From: Rikenella microfusus DSM 15922
GTDB taxonomy: Bacteria > Bacteroidota > Bacteroidia > Bacteroidales > Rikenellaceae
Reading direction: 5' to 3'
Length of the DNA stretch: 64,000 nt
Assembly: GCF_000427365.1 (NCBI RefSeq)
Contig: NZ_KE386488.1
Span: 558,001 to 622,000 of the forward strand
In this document: piece after piece, positions 27,730 through 36,719 of the stretch
Position numbering within the stretch: the stretch's first letter is position 1
Layout: each line of letters starts with the position of its first letter
The notes under the pieces: generated by a model
Seen by the model: the letters and a program-made list of their open reading frames with translations, nothing else
The model's database searches: none
Told to the model about the DNA's origin: nothing
Made by a program: the position numbers and the translations under genes

Positions 27730-28878
27730 ATGGATAACAACTTGCTGAAACAACTCATCGCGCAGCACCGTCGGGTGGTGATTCCCGATTTCGGCGCTTT
27801 CCTGAAGAAGGAGACTCCGGAGGGGGAAGAGCTGGTGTTCAGTCCGTTCCTGCGCAAAGACGACGGTGTGGTGACCGATGCCATCGTCCGCGAATACGGG
27901 GTCGAGACCGAGGACGCACGCGCCATGGTCGCCGAGTTCGTCATCTACCTGAGGCAATCGCTCGCATCGTCGGGCAGATATTATATAGAGGGCGTGGGTA
28001 TGCTTGCGGCCGATGCCAACGGCGCCGTTACGCTCAAGGAAGGCGAAACGCCCGAGCCGGAGCCGGTGGAACCGGAAGCCGTGCCCGCTCCGGAACCCCA
28101 ACCCGCCCGGTCGCAGTCCGTTCCGCAGCAGGTGCAGCAGACGTCCGGGAGCGGATTCGCACGTCCGGTTCAACCGCAGCCCGCCTCGCAAACGCCGCCT
28201 GCGCCGGGCGGCACCCGTCCCCAATCGATACAGGTGCAGGGGCAGCCGCAGCCGCAGCAACCCGCGGCGGTTCCTCCCGTACAACAGATGCCTCCGCAGC
28301 CGGGGACGTATCCTGCCATGGGGCCGGGCGGCTTTCCGGGGAGGCCGGTTGCACCGGGAGCGCAGCCGTTCCCCCGCACGCAGCCGATGTCCCAGGGACA
28401 GTCGGTTCGTCCGCCCGTGCCGGGTCAGTTGCCTCCCCAGCCCGTGCGGGGACACCAGATACCACAGACACAACCGCCGCGGGGCATGCAGCCGCCGGTG
28501 CCGCCGATGCCCAGACAACCGCAGCCTTCCGCGGGGGGGATTCCTCCGCGCGGGCCGCACGATCCGAACCAGCCGCCGCGGGGCGGAACGGTAAATCCCG
28601 CCGGATCGGGACGGGGACCCGGAGGCCCTGCCGGCCCGAACGGCAGACCGGGGCAGCCCCAACGCCGTCCGGCTCCCCCGCGGCGAAAACCGCCGAAGAC
28701 CAAGACCGACATCTGGCTGATCGTGGCCATTATCGCCGCGCTGGTGGTGATCGCTATCATGATCTACGGATTCATCAACACCGGGAAAGGCGATATCGAT
28801 ATGGAAATGCTCAATGCCGCCATGTCGCCGGTCGAAGATACCGTTGCGGTGGCCGTCCCGGGCGAAGAAGGATTGTAA
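27730..28878 (+). CDS. HU-CCDC81-domain membrane protein with long Pro/Gln-rich linker
   Basis: 382 residues. The N-terminal 95 or so residues (LIAQHRRVVIPDFGAFLKK...FSPFLRKDDGVV...YYIEGVGMLA) match the HU-CCDC81 fold, a divergent HU-like domain common in Bacteroidota. Residues about 105-325 are very rich in Pro, Gln, Gly and Arg and low in complexity. One transmembrane helix lies near 336-357 (IWLIVAIIAALVVIAIMIYGF), with a short acidic tail after it. Related Bacteroidota proteins often join this domain to SPOR or envelope modules, which points to a cell-envelope/septal role, but no SPOR domain is seen here. Confidence 0.8.
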   Translation: MDNNLLKQLIAQHRRVVIPDFGAFLKKETPEGEELVFSPFLRKDDGVVTDAIVREYGVETEDARAMVAEFVIYLRQSLASSGRYYIEGVGMLAADANGAVTLKEGETPEPEPVEPEAVPAPEPQPARSQSVPQQVQQTSGSGFARPVQPQPASQTPPAPGGTRPQSIQVQGQPQPQQPAAVPPVQQMPPQPGTYPAMGPGGFPGRPVAPGAQPFPRTQPMSQGQSVRPPVPGQLPPQPVRGHQIPQTQPPRGMQPPVPPMPRQPQPSAGGIPPRGPHDPNQPPRGGTVNPAGSGRGPGGPAGPNGRPGQPQRRPAPPRRKPPKTKTDIWLIVAIIAALVVIAIMIYGFINTGKGDIDMEMLNAAMSPVEDTVAVAVPGEEGL

Positions 28879-28897
28879 CCCTCGCGCAGACCCGAAG

Positions 28898-29185
28898 TCC
28901 GGGGGGGGGCGCCACGGAGGGGCAGACAAGGTGGAGAGAGGCGCAAGCGGGCAGGGCGGGAGAAGGTGCAAACGGGGAAAGCGGGTAGGGTGGAAGGAAG
29001 CGCAAGCGGATAAGGCGGGAAAGGAGGGCAACGGGTAAGGCGGCAGGAAGCGCAATCGGGTAAAGTGGGACAGAGGGTGCAAGCGGGTAGATGGGAAAGG
29101 GAGAAGACCCGGCGGACAAGGACAGCCGGGATAAGAAAAACCGGGAGCGGAGGAGCCGAAGAGAGGGAGAGCCGCCTCCCGGCCG
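28898..29185. repeat. Degenerate purine-rich tandem repeat
   Basis: About six imperfect units of 24-34 bp, each starting near GCAAGCGGGTAAGGCGGGA and almost entirely A/G on the plus strand, follow the HU-CCDC81 gene. It has no coding sense in either direction. The extreme strand asymmetry could allow triplex or G-rich structures, an inference only. It fills most of the gap to the terminator at 29200. Confidence 0.75.
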
Positions 29186-29199
29186 CAATGACTGCAATG

Positions 29200-29227
29200 A
29201 AAGGGCGGAGAGATGATCCGCCCTTTT
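29200..29227 (+). terminator. Intrinsic terminator
   Basis: A 10-bp stem AAAGGGCGGA / TCCGCCCTTT with a 7-nt loop and TTTT at the end. It is placed to end the HU-CCDC81 transcript after the purine-rich repeat. Confidence 0.75.
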
Positions 29228-29430
29228 CGCTTAGGTAATGACTGCCATTGATTTATCCTTCCCCGTGCCGTTGTCCCCGGCAGGTTCCGGTGCCGTCGTC
29301 CGCTGCCGGAACCTGTTAGTACGGCCGTTCCTCTGCGGGCGGGTCGGAAACAAAAGCCGGGCGCACGGATAAAAACAGGCAACCATCGGATACCGTCGCT
29401 TTCGCTGCTACATACCCAAACCGTTCTATC

Positions 29431-30966
29431 ATGAAACAAAACATTTTCACGACCCTTCTCTGCTGCCTGCCGGCCCTGGCTTGGGGACAGGCACGTACCG
29501 TTACTTTCGACGCGAGGACCCAGCAGAGCCGGATTCTGCCGCTGGAAAAATACACCCTTTACGCCGACGGAGTGCAGGACGAGGCATTGGACTTCACCGC
29601 AGCGGCGGCATACCGCATTCCCATCGAGCTGGACTCGATGGCTTTCACCGCGAACGGCAAGCAGGTGTACAGTGCGGCCGTATGGGTGCGCATTCCGAAA
29701 GGAGAGGTGCAGGGCGCTTCCGGAAGTGTGATCGTCACCAACGTGAACAAACAGGCGAAAGCCGGCGGATTCACGATCGGCGCGGCGGCGAACGGATCGT
29801 GGTACGCGGGATTCACGGACGACAACGGCGGCAGCCTGTGGTACGAACCGACCGCCGCGCGGCAGCCGCTCGCCGACGGCCGGTGGCACCTGCTCGCCCT
29901 CACTTACAACGGGCGGCAGGGCAAGGCGCGTTTCTATTACGACGGGAAAAACGTGGCGATCTACAACCTGCGCGAGATGGCCGGGATCAACGGACGGGGC
30001 AGGATGCGGATCGGCGGGGCCGACAGTACCGAATGGAACGCTTTCAACGGCCAGATCGACGAATTCGCCTTTTACGACACGCAGCTCACGCCGGAAGCCG
30101 TCTTCCGGCTCTACTCCTCGTACTATACGCGGGCGCGGCTGGAACAATTGCCGGACAAGCGGGAGGAACTGCGGTTGATGGGGTTCAACATCTGGCACGG
30201 TGGCAACGAGACGGGTGCCGAAGCGGGGCCGAAACGGGTGGCCGATATCATCCGCGACTCCGGGGCCGAAGTGGTGGGGTTGATCGAGACATACGGTTCG
30301 GGGCCGAAAATTGCCGACGAATTGGGGTACTGCCTCTATTTGCATAGTTCCAACCTTTCGATCCTGAGCAAATTCCCGATTGTCGGCACGGCGGATTTCT
30401 TCCACCCGTTCAACTGTTCGGCCGCGAAGATACGGGTCAGCAAGACCCAGACGGTTAATTACATCAACCTCTGGTTGCACTACCTGCCGGATACGCGGAA
30501 GCAGTTGCTGGATCGTGTCAGCGTGGATTCGATCGTGGCGGGCGAATGGACCACGCGGGCTGCGGAGTTGGAACAAATCCTGCATGAGGCGGATTCGGCC
30601 GGCTTTATCGGTGGCGACGTGCCGACGTTCGTGTCGGGCGATTTCAACATCGACTCGCACCTGGACTGGATCGAATCGACGCGGGACGAACACGAAGGTT
30701 ATGTGGTGCCCTGGCCGACGAGCCTGCTGATGGAACAGGCCGGTTTCACCGATTCGTACCGGAAACTGTATCCCGATCCGAAGGCATATCCGTGCAAAAC
30801 GTGGTCGCCGGCCTATAAACCGGAAGAGAACGGCTTTTATTACCGGATCGATTTCATTTTCTATAAGGGGCCGGGGGTCGAGCCGCGCGAGTCCCGAATG
30901 ATCGACACGCATCGGGTACGCTTTCCGTCCGACCATGCGGCGATGCTCACGGTATTCGGGTTGTAA
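29431..30966 (+). CDS. Secreted LamG-like + endonuclease/exonuclease/phosphatase (EEP) protein
   Basis: 511 residues. A signal peptide ends at about residue 20 (ALAWGQ). Residues about 50-235 form a concanavalin-like LamG domain (AAVWVRIPKGE, DGRWHLLALTYNG, ARFYYDGKNV, GQIDEFAFYDTQLT). Residues about 245-511 are an EEP metal-dependent phosphoesterase: LMGFNIWHGG, VVGLIETYG, VSGDFNIDSH (catalytic Asp/Asn), RIDFIFYKG and the terminal RFPSDHAAMLTVF (Asp-His). It probably acts on extracellular phosphodiesters such as sugar phosphates or nucleic acid; the substrate cannot be told. Monocistronic. Nothing recognisable lies in 30967-31298. Confidence 0.88.
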   Translation: MKQNIFTTLLCCLPALAWGQARTVTFDARTQQSRILPLEKYTLYADGVQDEALDFTAAAAYRIPIELDSMAFTANGKQVYSAAVWVRIPKGEVQGASGSVIVTNVNKQAKAGGFTIGAAANGSWYAGFTDDNGGSLWYEPTAARQPLADGRWHLLALTYNGRQGKARFYYDGKNVAIYNLREMAGINGRGRMRIGGADSTEWNAFNGQIDEFAFYDTQLTPEAVFRLYSSYYTRARLEQLPDKREELRLMGFNIWHGGNETGAEAGPKRVADIIRDSGAEVVGLIETYGSGPKIADELGYCLYLHSSNLSILSKFPIVGTADFFHPFNCSAAKIRVSKTQTVNYINLWLHYLPDTRKQLLDRVSVDSIVAGEWTTRAAELEQILHEADSAGFIGGDVPTFVSGDFNIDSHLDWIESTRDEHEGYVVPWPTSLLMEQAGFTDSYRKLYPDPKAYPCKTWSPAYKPEENGFYYRIDFIFYKGPGVEPRESRMIDTHRVRFPSDHAAMLTVFGL

Positions 30967-31298
30967 CTCCTGTTTTCGCCGGGAAATACAGAGTACAGGA
31001 TGTTTATTATTAGCACCTGCGATTTAGGGTAGTTATAACTCGGACGATACCGTACCTCCGGCGGAGGAGGCAGAGGGACCGGGAACAGGCGAGCATCAGG
31101 GATCCTTATACAACGAGAGAAACTCGTACCAGATCTTATAATACGTCACTGAACGTACCCGAAGATAACTGCCCCTTGGTTCGACCCCTGACGGTTCCGA
31201 GGGCGTGCCCGGAGAAAAGAGCGGCTGGCGATCAAAATATACGACCACCATTGCCGCCCCCGCGATAAGATCGACAGGATCTGCGCCGTACGTCCCGG

Positions 31299-32114
31299 TT
31301 AATTGCCTTTCCCGGCCACTTCTGTCAGGAAGTCTTTCAGGATAGCCAGCGACTCTTCCGGCTGTTCGACGAACCCCATGTGTCCCGAACGTTCGAGCCA
31401 CGCCGTCCGTGCCTGGGGTTGCGCGAGGATCATCGCCTCCGCCGCCTCCACCGGAATGTAATTGTCGCCCGTTCCGAAAATCATCAGTTCCGGTATGCCG
31501 AATCTCCGCATCTCTTCGTTCCGGTCCTTACGTTGCGACATCCCCTTGAGCACCGCCACGATCGCCTCGTCCTCGGTCAGCATCACCTGTTCGGCGAGGT
31601 CTTCAATCGCCTCGGCACAGCGGTGCAGGTTGGCCTCCGCGAACCCCTTTCCGGGATTGACCCGCGAGAGCGTCTCTTTCTTTCCCGCTTCGACCAGTTC
31701 GATTTCGCGCCGGCGGTTGGCCGCCTTTTCCGGCGTGTCGGCGTTCGGCGACGAGTGGAACAGCACCAGCCCCTCCACCCGTTCCGGATGGTTCGCCGCC
31801 AGGGCGAGGGCCACGTATCCCCCCATCGAATGTCCCACCACGGTACATTTGTCCACCCCCGCGATCTCCAGTACGGCCGCCGCCGTATCGGCCATGTAAT
31901 CCATATCGGCCGCTTCGCGGCCGTCCCAATCCGAGAAGCCGTGTCCGGGCAGGTCCAGGCGGATTACACGGTACTCTCTGCCCAGCATTCCCGCGAAATC
32001 GTCCCAGACTTCGATCGACTCCAGATAGCCGTGCAGCAGCAGGACGACCTGCGTCCCCTTGCCTGCGTCGGCATAACGTACCGGCGTACCGCCGGCCATA
32101 ACGAATTTTTCCAT
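31299..32114 (-). CDS. Alpha/beta-hydrolase
   Basis: 271 residues, cytoplasmic. The oxyanion strand is LLLHGYLES (about 25-33), nucleophile Ser96 lies in VVGHSMGGYVAL, the acidic residue is in IFGTGDNYIPV (about Asp223) and the catalytic His in RSGHMGFVEQ (about 251). A typical esterase/epoxide-hydrolase-like fold without a diagnostic substrate motif. Confidence 0.9.
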   Translation of the reverse strand: MEKFVMAGGTPVRYADAGKGTQVVLLLHGYLESIEVWDDFAGMLGREYRVIRLDLPGHGFSDWDGREAADMDYMADTAAAVLEIAGVDKCTVVGHSMGGYVALALAANHPERVEGLVLFHSSPNADTPEKAANRRREIELVEAGKKETLSRVNPGKGFAEANLHRCAEAIEDLAEQVMLTEDEAIVAVLKGMSQRKDRNEEMRRFGIPELMIFGTGDNYIPVEAAEAMILAQPQARTAWLERSGHMGFVEQPEESLAILKDFLTEVAGKGN

Positions 32115-32227
32115 GATCAGGTTTGGTGTTTGAAAAGTCCGCCTGTCGGTGTGTGCCGGCAGGCCGGATGCCGTGTGTTTACCGTATCGTACGCACGCTC
32201 CGGTCGGAGCGCTCCTGCAAACGGAAA

Positions 32228-32256
32228 ACCCTGCCGCTGTTCCGGCGGCAGGGTCG
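32228..32256 (-). terminator. Hairpin after the small acidic protein gene
   Basis: ACCCTGCCG / CGGCAGGGT stem with a short loop; on the minus strand it is followed by TTTTCC. It lies 28 bp downstream of the 32285 gene stop. Confidence 0.55.
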
Positions 32257-32284
32257 GTCCGGTATCGTTAGCGGAACGGGGCGG

Positions 32285-32506
32285 TCATCGTTCCTCCTCG
32301 TCCCCCTCATCCCCCTCGTCCAGATAATCCAACGCAGATTCCCGTTTGTGCAGGGCCAATAATTCGGCGTCGTCTTCCTCGTCTTCGCCGAGCGATTTGT
32401 AGAGTGTGTGGCGCTCTTTGCCGCTTTTGCGGATGGGGTCGAGCTTCGTGGCCTTTCGGGTCGTCTCGTCGCCCCCGGCAGACCGGAAATCCCTGATCGG
32501 TTTCAT
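32285..32506 (-). CDS. Small conserved-looking acidic-tailed protein
   Basis: 73 residues. A basic N-terminal half (RKATKLDPIRKSGKERHTLYKSL) is followed by a highly acidic C-terminal half ending GDEGDEEER. No signal peptide or membrane helix. The ATG at 32506 was chosen because upstream codons lose this charge pattern. It resembles short charged proteins found in related genomes, but I cannot name a family. Confidence 0.6.
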   Translation of the reverse strand: MKPIRDFRSAGGDETTRKATKLDPIRKSGKERHTLYKSLGEDEEDDAELLALHKRESALDYLDEGDEGDEEER

Positions 32507-32639
32507 AGACTGAATAACGAAATGATACTTGGAGGTTATCTGTTGCAATTATACGATTTTTTTCGATTCACACGTATCTCTGTGTTTCCGGCATACCGGA
32601 TGTGTCAGGGAACAAAGCATTCCTTCGGTGACTTCGGCG

Positions 32640-32850
32640 GATCGCCTGAATAAGACGCCTTATGCCGGCGGGGCATCTCCTTTTTTCAGCGACCAAAAAA
32701 GGAGACAAAAAAGTCGCCGGAAATGCGATTCCCCGCTCTCGACTAATGTCGAATCGGGAAATCGCACATTTCCGGGTCCATAGCCTTTACCCGTACTTCG
32801 ACACCAAATGTAAGAAGCCGGGAGTACTTTTTAAATCTACGATTAAAATG
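32640..32850. repeat. Family D module (GCCGGCGGGGCATCTCC type)
   Basis: It carries CGCCTTATGCCGGCGGGGCA, AAAAAAGGAGACAAAAAAGTCGCCGG, the GGGAAATCGCACATTTCCGG palindrome and AAGAAGCCGGGAGTACTTTT, ending in linker AAATCTACGATTAAAAT. The same module recurs near 1640-1870, 36770-36960 and 57950-58100. Confidence 0.75.
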
Positions 32851-32851
32851 T

Positions 32852-33003
32852 TTGGTAAGCATATACGACTTTACCCTATAATATATGCACACTCGGTTTT
32901 CAGTATATTTCGGCCCGCGCCCGCCCCCGGATGGCTGAAAGCCGTCCGGTATTAAGCCGACAAAGAAAACCGTTGCCGAACACATTCGTATATCGAAATA
33001 TAT
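32852..33003. repeat. Palindromic element with family A left end and family B right end
   Basis: The left terminus GGTAAGCATATACGACTTTA is A. The interior switches after CCCGCGCCCGCC to GGATGGCTGAAAGCCGTCC, and the right end (CGTATATCGAAATATATAATC) is B. A hybrid of the two families. Confidence 0.7.
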
Positions 33004-33131
33004 AATCAGAAATATAAATAGCCGAGACTTGCTATTTTATATTATTTTTATACATTCGAGATATCGAACAATGAAATCTTTACGGTTTCTGTTTGTAGGT
33101 TCTGTTTTCAACCCGATTAATTTCAAAAGCC

Positions 33132-33440
33132 ATGGAAAGACAAATTTTCCTCGGCACTTGCGCAGCACTTTTGTTAGGTTTCGGCGCTGACCTCAATGTC
33201 CAACGCAGCCAGGCCGACCGACAGGCATCCGACCTGACATTGGCCGATCTGGAGTCCATGGCGATTCCGCCCGACGAATGGGATATGCAACCTCCGGTCG
33301 GCAACCGTATCATTTGCAAATGCGACAAATGGTACGAACCGGGCACGGGATGCCGGGTTAATTATGACGGAGCCAAATGCGCGCAGAGCGAAGAAGGCGG
33401 AAACATCAGTTGCGCCAATTACGACAGTAATTGCAATTAA
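33132..33440 (+). CDS. NVEALA-type secreted cysteine-rich peptide
   Basis: 102 residues. A short hydrophobic leader (about 5-20) is followed by LNVQRSQADRQASDLTLADLESMA, the position of the NVEALA motif in this Bacteroidota family. The mature part has six cysteines (ICKC, GC, KC, SC, NC) likely to form disulfides. Such peptides are typically encoded directly before a 6-bladed propeller lipoprotein, as here. Export and function are unknown; a role as a secreted peptide is inferred. A terminator follows at 33451. Confidence 0.75.
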   Translation: MERQIFLGTCAALLLGFGADLNVQRSQADRQASDLTLADLESMAIPPDEWDMQPPVGNRIICKCDKWYEPGTGCRVNYDGAKCAQSEEGGNISCANYDSNCN

Positions 33441-33450
33441 GTAATTTTTG

Positions 33451-33486
33451 AACCGCATCGATAACTCTTGCTCGATGCGGTTTTTT
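33451..33486 (+). terminator. Intrinsic terminator between the NVEALA peptide and the propeller gene
   Basis: A perfect 10-bp stem AACCGCATCG / CGATGCGGTT with a 12-nt loop and TTTTTT at the end. It would attenuate or end transcription of the peptide gene before the propeller gene. Confidence 0.85.
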
Positions 33487-33501
33487 CAATTCTTTGTGGT
33501 T

Positions 33502-34623
33502 ATGCGATTTTTTTATTTCTGTATAGGGGCTGCATGGCTCGCGACAGCCTGTTCCAAAACACCTGACCAAGCCGGGACATTTTTTCCGGCTCCCGATAAT
33601 CCTCCGGTCGATATTCGTTACGCTTCCGTTCGTATGGATACCTTGCGGATCGATTCTCTCGCCACTTCGTTCAACGGCCTGACTGCCGTCGGCCGGCGGG
33701 GCGTCTATTTTCTCGACGAATTGTTCTGCTGGCTCTACCGGTTGGACGCTGCCGGCAAACCGCAGACCCGGCTCCTCGGTCAGGGCCGGAGCAACCGGGA
33801 AGTCCCGGTCAAGCGGATCGACGGCTACGCCGTTTCGCCGGACGGAGAGCATTGTCTGGTCGGCAGCACGCACGATATTTACCTTTTCGATTCAGCCGGA
33901 TACCGGCTGCGTTTTCTGAACCTCAAACCCGCTGACGAAAGGCAGGACGAACTGCCCGCATGGGAGCGGTTCGAAGTCTATTCCCTTTGTTACGACAATC
34001 TGATCGTGCGTTTCAACGGAAACCGAATGTTCCTGAACGTTATGGCGGCAGATGAGATTTTCAACCTTTCCGCGCCGGATTACTCGCGCCGTGCGCACAT
34101 CCTGATGGAGGTCGATGCCCTGACGGGGGAAGTGCAAGCTTATCTGGGGCATTATTCGCCTACGATCGGGGAGATGACAGCCTTTTGGGGCGTACATTAC
34201 GATATAACGCCGCGGGGCGAATTTTTCGTCGGGTACGAGGCCGATTCGCTCATTTACGTTTACGACGAGAATTTCAAGGCGTTGCGGTCGTTCGGCCGGG
34301 CAGGCCGGGAGATGCGGACTGCCTATCGTACGCTCGAACAGGGGCCGCAATACAAACGGACGGCACGGGAAGAGCGGCGCGAAAAAGGATTTTACACATC
34401 GCTCCGCTGGGTCGGCGACCGTCTGCTGCGTACTTACTGTCGGGGAGGGGATGCGCCGACCGACGGTTTGCAGATCTATGACGGGACGACGCTGATCGCC
34501 GACGTGGATGTTCCGAAAGGGATGAAAATAGCGGGGTATATCGAACCGTATTATTATTCGCAGATCGTAACGGACGACGAAAACGAAACGCTCACCCTCT
34601 ACCGGTTCAAACTCGACAAGTAA
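33502..34623 (+). CDS. 6-bladed beta-propeller lipoprotein (NVEALA partner)
   Basis: 373 residues from the ATG at 33502. The signal peptide MRFFYFCIGAAWLATACSK ends in a lipobox (ATAC), so lipid-anchored. Repeated strands such as GRRGVYFLDELFCWLYRLDAAGK, YDITPRGEFFVGYEADSLIYVYDE and ADVDVPKGMKIAGYIEPYYYSQIV fit the 6-bladed propeller proteins that accompany NVEALA peptides. Starts at 33448 or 33475 would lie in or before the terminator at 33451, so 33502 is preferred. The stop is 3 bp before the next start (DUF1573), suggesting an operon. Confidence 0.8.
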   Translation: MRFFYFCIGAAWLATACSKTPDQAGTFFPAPDNPPVDIRYASVRMDTLRIDSLATSFNGLTAVGRRGVYFLDELFCWLYRLDAAGKPQTRLLGQGRSNREVPVKRIDGYAVSPDGEHCLVGSTHDIYLFDSAGYRLRFLNLKPADERQDELPAWERFEVYSLCYDNLIVRFNGNRMFLNVMAADEIFNLSAPDYSRRAHILMEVDALTGEVQAYLGHYSPTIGEMTAFWGVHYDITPRGEFFVGYEADSLIYVYDENFKALRSFGRAGREMRTAYRTLEQGPQYKRTAREERREKGFYTSLRWVGDRLLRTYCRGGDAPTDGLQIYDGTTLIADVDVPKGMKIAGYIEPYYYSQIVTDDENETLTLYRFKLDK

Positions 34624-34626
34624 CCG

Positions 34627-35102
34627 ATGAAAAACAAGGCATATACGATTGTCTGTCTGCTGGCGATCGCCGGGGCTGCCGTCTGGATTGCCACAGGATG
34701 GTTATCGCTGCGCAACCGAGAACAGCATACCGCTGCGGAAACATCCCCCGACGCATCCGCCCCTGCGGCTGCGGAAAATACCACTCCCCTCACCACGCTC
34801 CGGTTCGACACCCGAACGGTCGATTTCGGAAACGTCCCGTCCGATACGCTCCTCGAAGCCCGCTTCGTACTGCGCAATACGGGCGACTATCCGCTGTCGT
34901 CTATTATGTCAATCCCGACTGTTCCTGCACGGGATATACGCTTTCCAAACCGGTCGCGCGACCCGGGGACACGCTCAGCATCGCTTTACGGCTGAGCACG
35001 CGTCACAAAATCGGCAGACAGAAATTATACACCGTCGTTCGCGCCAATACGGCCGAGCAAATGTACCGGTTATTGCTGAAAGCCGACGTCACACCGCAAT
35101 AA
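34627..35102 (+). pseudogene. DUF1573-domain protein, frameshifted
   Basis: It starts 3 bp after the propeller gene. The first frame gives an N-terminal membrane anchor (about 5-24) and the beginning of a DUF1573 domain (VDFGNVPSDTLLEARFVLRNTGDYPL). Near 34896 the sequence CCGCTGTCGTC lacks one base: adding a G gives PLVVYYVNPDCSCTGY, and the domain then runs on in the other frame to 35102 (KIGRQKLYTVVRANT). Without the deletion it would be a protein of about 158 residues. The deletion may be real decay, or a sequencing error in the run. Confidence 0.85.
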
Positions 35103-35236
35103 ATCCGGTTACGACGGCCCGACGACCTGCTGCCGGCTTGTTCCGGAAAGCCCCCTTTCCCCGCACCGTGCCGGGGTATTGTTTCGGGAACTTTCACGGG
35201 TTTTGCCCTATTTGGCGGCGGCAGGCTGCGGCGGGA

Positions 35237-36640
35237 CTAACGGCTGTAATACCGGGCGGCCTTGCGCGAGGCGCGGCGGTCGCACGAGCGGAATTCCCGG
35301 CTGCGGCTGGTGAAGAAGTTGAGTCCCAGGCTGACGTTCGTACCCCGCGCTCCGGTCAGCGTAAAGGCCGGGATGATGTTGTCCATCGCCAAGTAAAGCT
35401 GGAACTTGCCTGTGTTCATCACCACGCCCAGCCCCACGTTCACGGGGTTGTTCGATTTGTAAGTGTAATTCGCCATCAGTTGCCACGTGCCGGTCAGCGT
35501 GCGGTAGGCGTATCCGGCCGAAATCGCATAATGCAGTTTGCCGTGGTAAGGGATCATGCCCACGAAGCCTGCGCTGACGTGATGGCGCATGTACGGCCCC
35601 AGCGCGTAATCCGCCGCGGCCTGGAAAGTCGTCGGCAGCATCTGGGCGAAACTTCCCGCCGTGGTATCTGCCCGCAGCGTGCGCGAGAGGTCGGTGTAGG
35701 CCGAGTCGAGCACATGGCCGATCGAGGTGGTACCGTCGATCAGGCCGCCCAGCCCGTCCACGCCGTAAAAATCATAGGTCCGGCCTTCGCTGTGGGTACG
35801 GATTACCGAAGAATTTTTCTTATTCCAGAAGACGGCTCCCAGATCGGTCACGCTGAAAGCTACGTTCAGCCGTTTGTCGTTCGAACGGTAGGTCGCCCCC
35901 AGGTCGAACGCGAAACCGGGATTGCTCGACAGGTTGCTCAACAAATCTTCGAACAGACCGCCGCCGGTCGAAAAATCGACATTCCCGCCGCGCAGCGCAT
36001 AATCGCCGGTTACGGTGTAACGGTCGTATTCTTTCCGGACGGTCACGTCCATGCCGGTGCTCTGGACCGACATCAGGCCGTTCACGTATTTGAGCCGGCC
36101 GCCGACCCGCCAATTCTCGTCGATGTCGCGGGTATAGCTGACCCCGAGTTCGACCCATCCGATGGCGTTCGGGGTCATGCTCACATCAAAAGTTTTGTAT
36201 TCGTTTATCGGATTGTCGAGGATCATCCCGAACAGCCCCTCGGGCATCGAGGTCGCCATGTGCGCCCGTGCGCGCAGGCTCACGCCCATGTAGTCTTTCG
36301 GCCCGACGAAGAATCCGGTGTTCACCAGATCGAGGTTGAAGCGCATCAGGGTCAGGTCTTTGCCTTTCGTCGCATCCAACAGGCCGCGCGTGTCAAGGTA
36401 TTTCACTCCGTCGGCGTTCTTGTCGATCACTTTGTCGTAACTGAAGCTGTTGTCGAACCCGGCGGTAAGGCTCCCGAACAGGGGAATCGTAACGAACCCG
36501 CGCGAAGGACGCATGGCCGGATTGTAGAGCATCGACTGCGGTAGATCGCGTGCCGTGAACAGGAAATGGTCTTGCGCAGTCGCGGGAGCGCCGGCGTATC
36601 CGCAGGCGAGCAACAAAAAAAGAGTATATAATCTTTTCAT
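35237..36640 (-). CDS. DUF5723-family outer-membrane beta-barrel protein
   Basis: 467 residues with a signal peptide (1-22, ending ATAQ). The early segment FTARDLPQSMLYNPAMRPSRG and many amphipathic beta strands (GVSLRARAHMATSMPEG, WVELGVSYTRDIDENWRVGGRLKYVNG, YAYRTLTGTWQLMANYTYKS) match the DUF5723 family of predicted barrels. Function unknown. The ATG at 36640 begins the signal peptide; longer frames enter the repeat upstream. Confidence 0.82.
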   Translation of the reverse strand: MKRLYTLFLLLACGYAGAPATAQDHFLFTARDLPQSMLYNPAMRPSRGFVTIPLFGSLTAGFDNSFSYDKVIDKNADGVKYLDTRGLLDATKGKDLTLMRFNLDLVNTGFFVGPKDYMGVSLRARAHMATSMPEGLFGMILDNPINEYKTFDVSMTPNAIGWVELGVSYTRDIDENWRVGGRLKYVNGLMSVQSTGMDVTVRKEYDRYTVTGDYALRGGNVDFSTGGGLFEDLLSNLSSNPGFAFDLGATYRSNDKRLNVAFSVTDLGAVFWNKKNSSVIRTHSEGRTYDFYGVDGLGGLIDGTTSIGHVLDSAYTDLSRTLRADTTAGSFAQMLPTTFQAAADYALGPYMRHHVSAGFVGMIPYHGKLHYAISAGYAYRTLTGTWQLMANYTYKSNNPVNVGLGVVMNTGKFQLYLAMDNIIPAFTLTGARGTNVSLGLNFFTSRSREFRSCDRRASRKAARYYSR

Positions 36641-36719
36641 AGGCAGTATTCCGATGTCGTCGTCCGGTTCGGTGCGAAGGCACGAGCGGTCGGACGGACG
36701 TATTTCAGCGGTATGTCTT

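Noticed and set aside
28898-29185. CRISPR array
   Set aside because: Repeat units are degenerate, purine-only and without distinct spacers, and there are no cas genes.
27724-30936. Minus-strand reading frame of about 1070 codons
   Set aside because: Antisense to the HU-CCDC81 and EEP genes and across the purine repeat; composition is that of a GC shadow.
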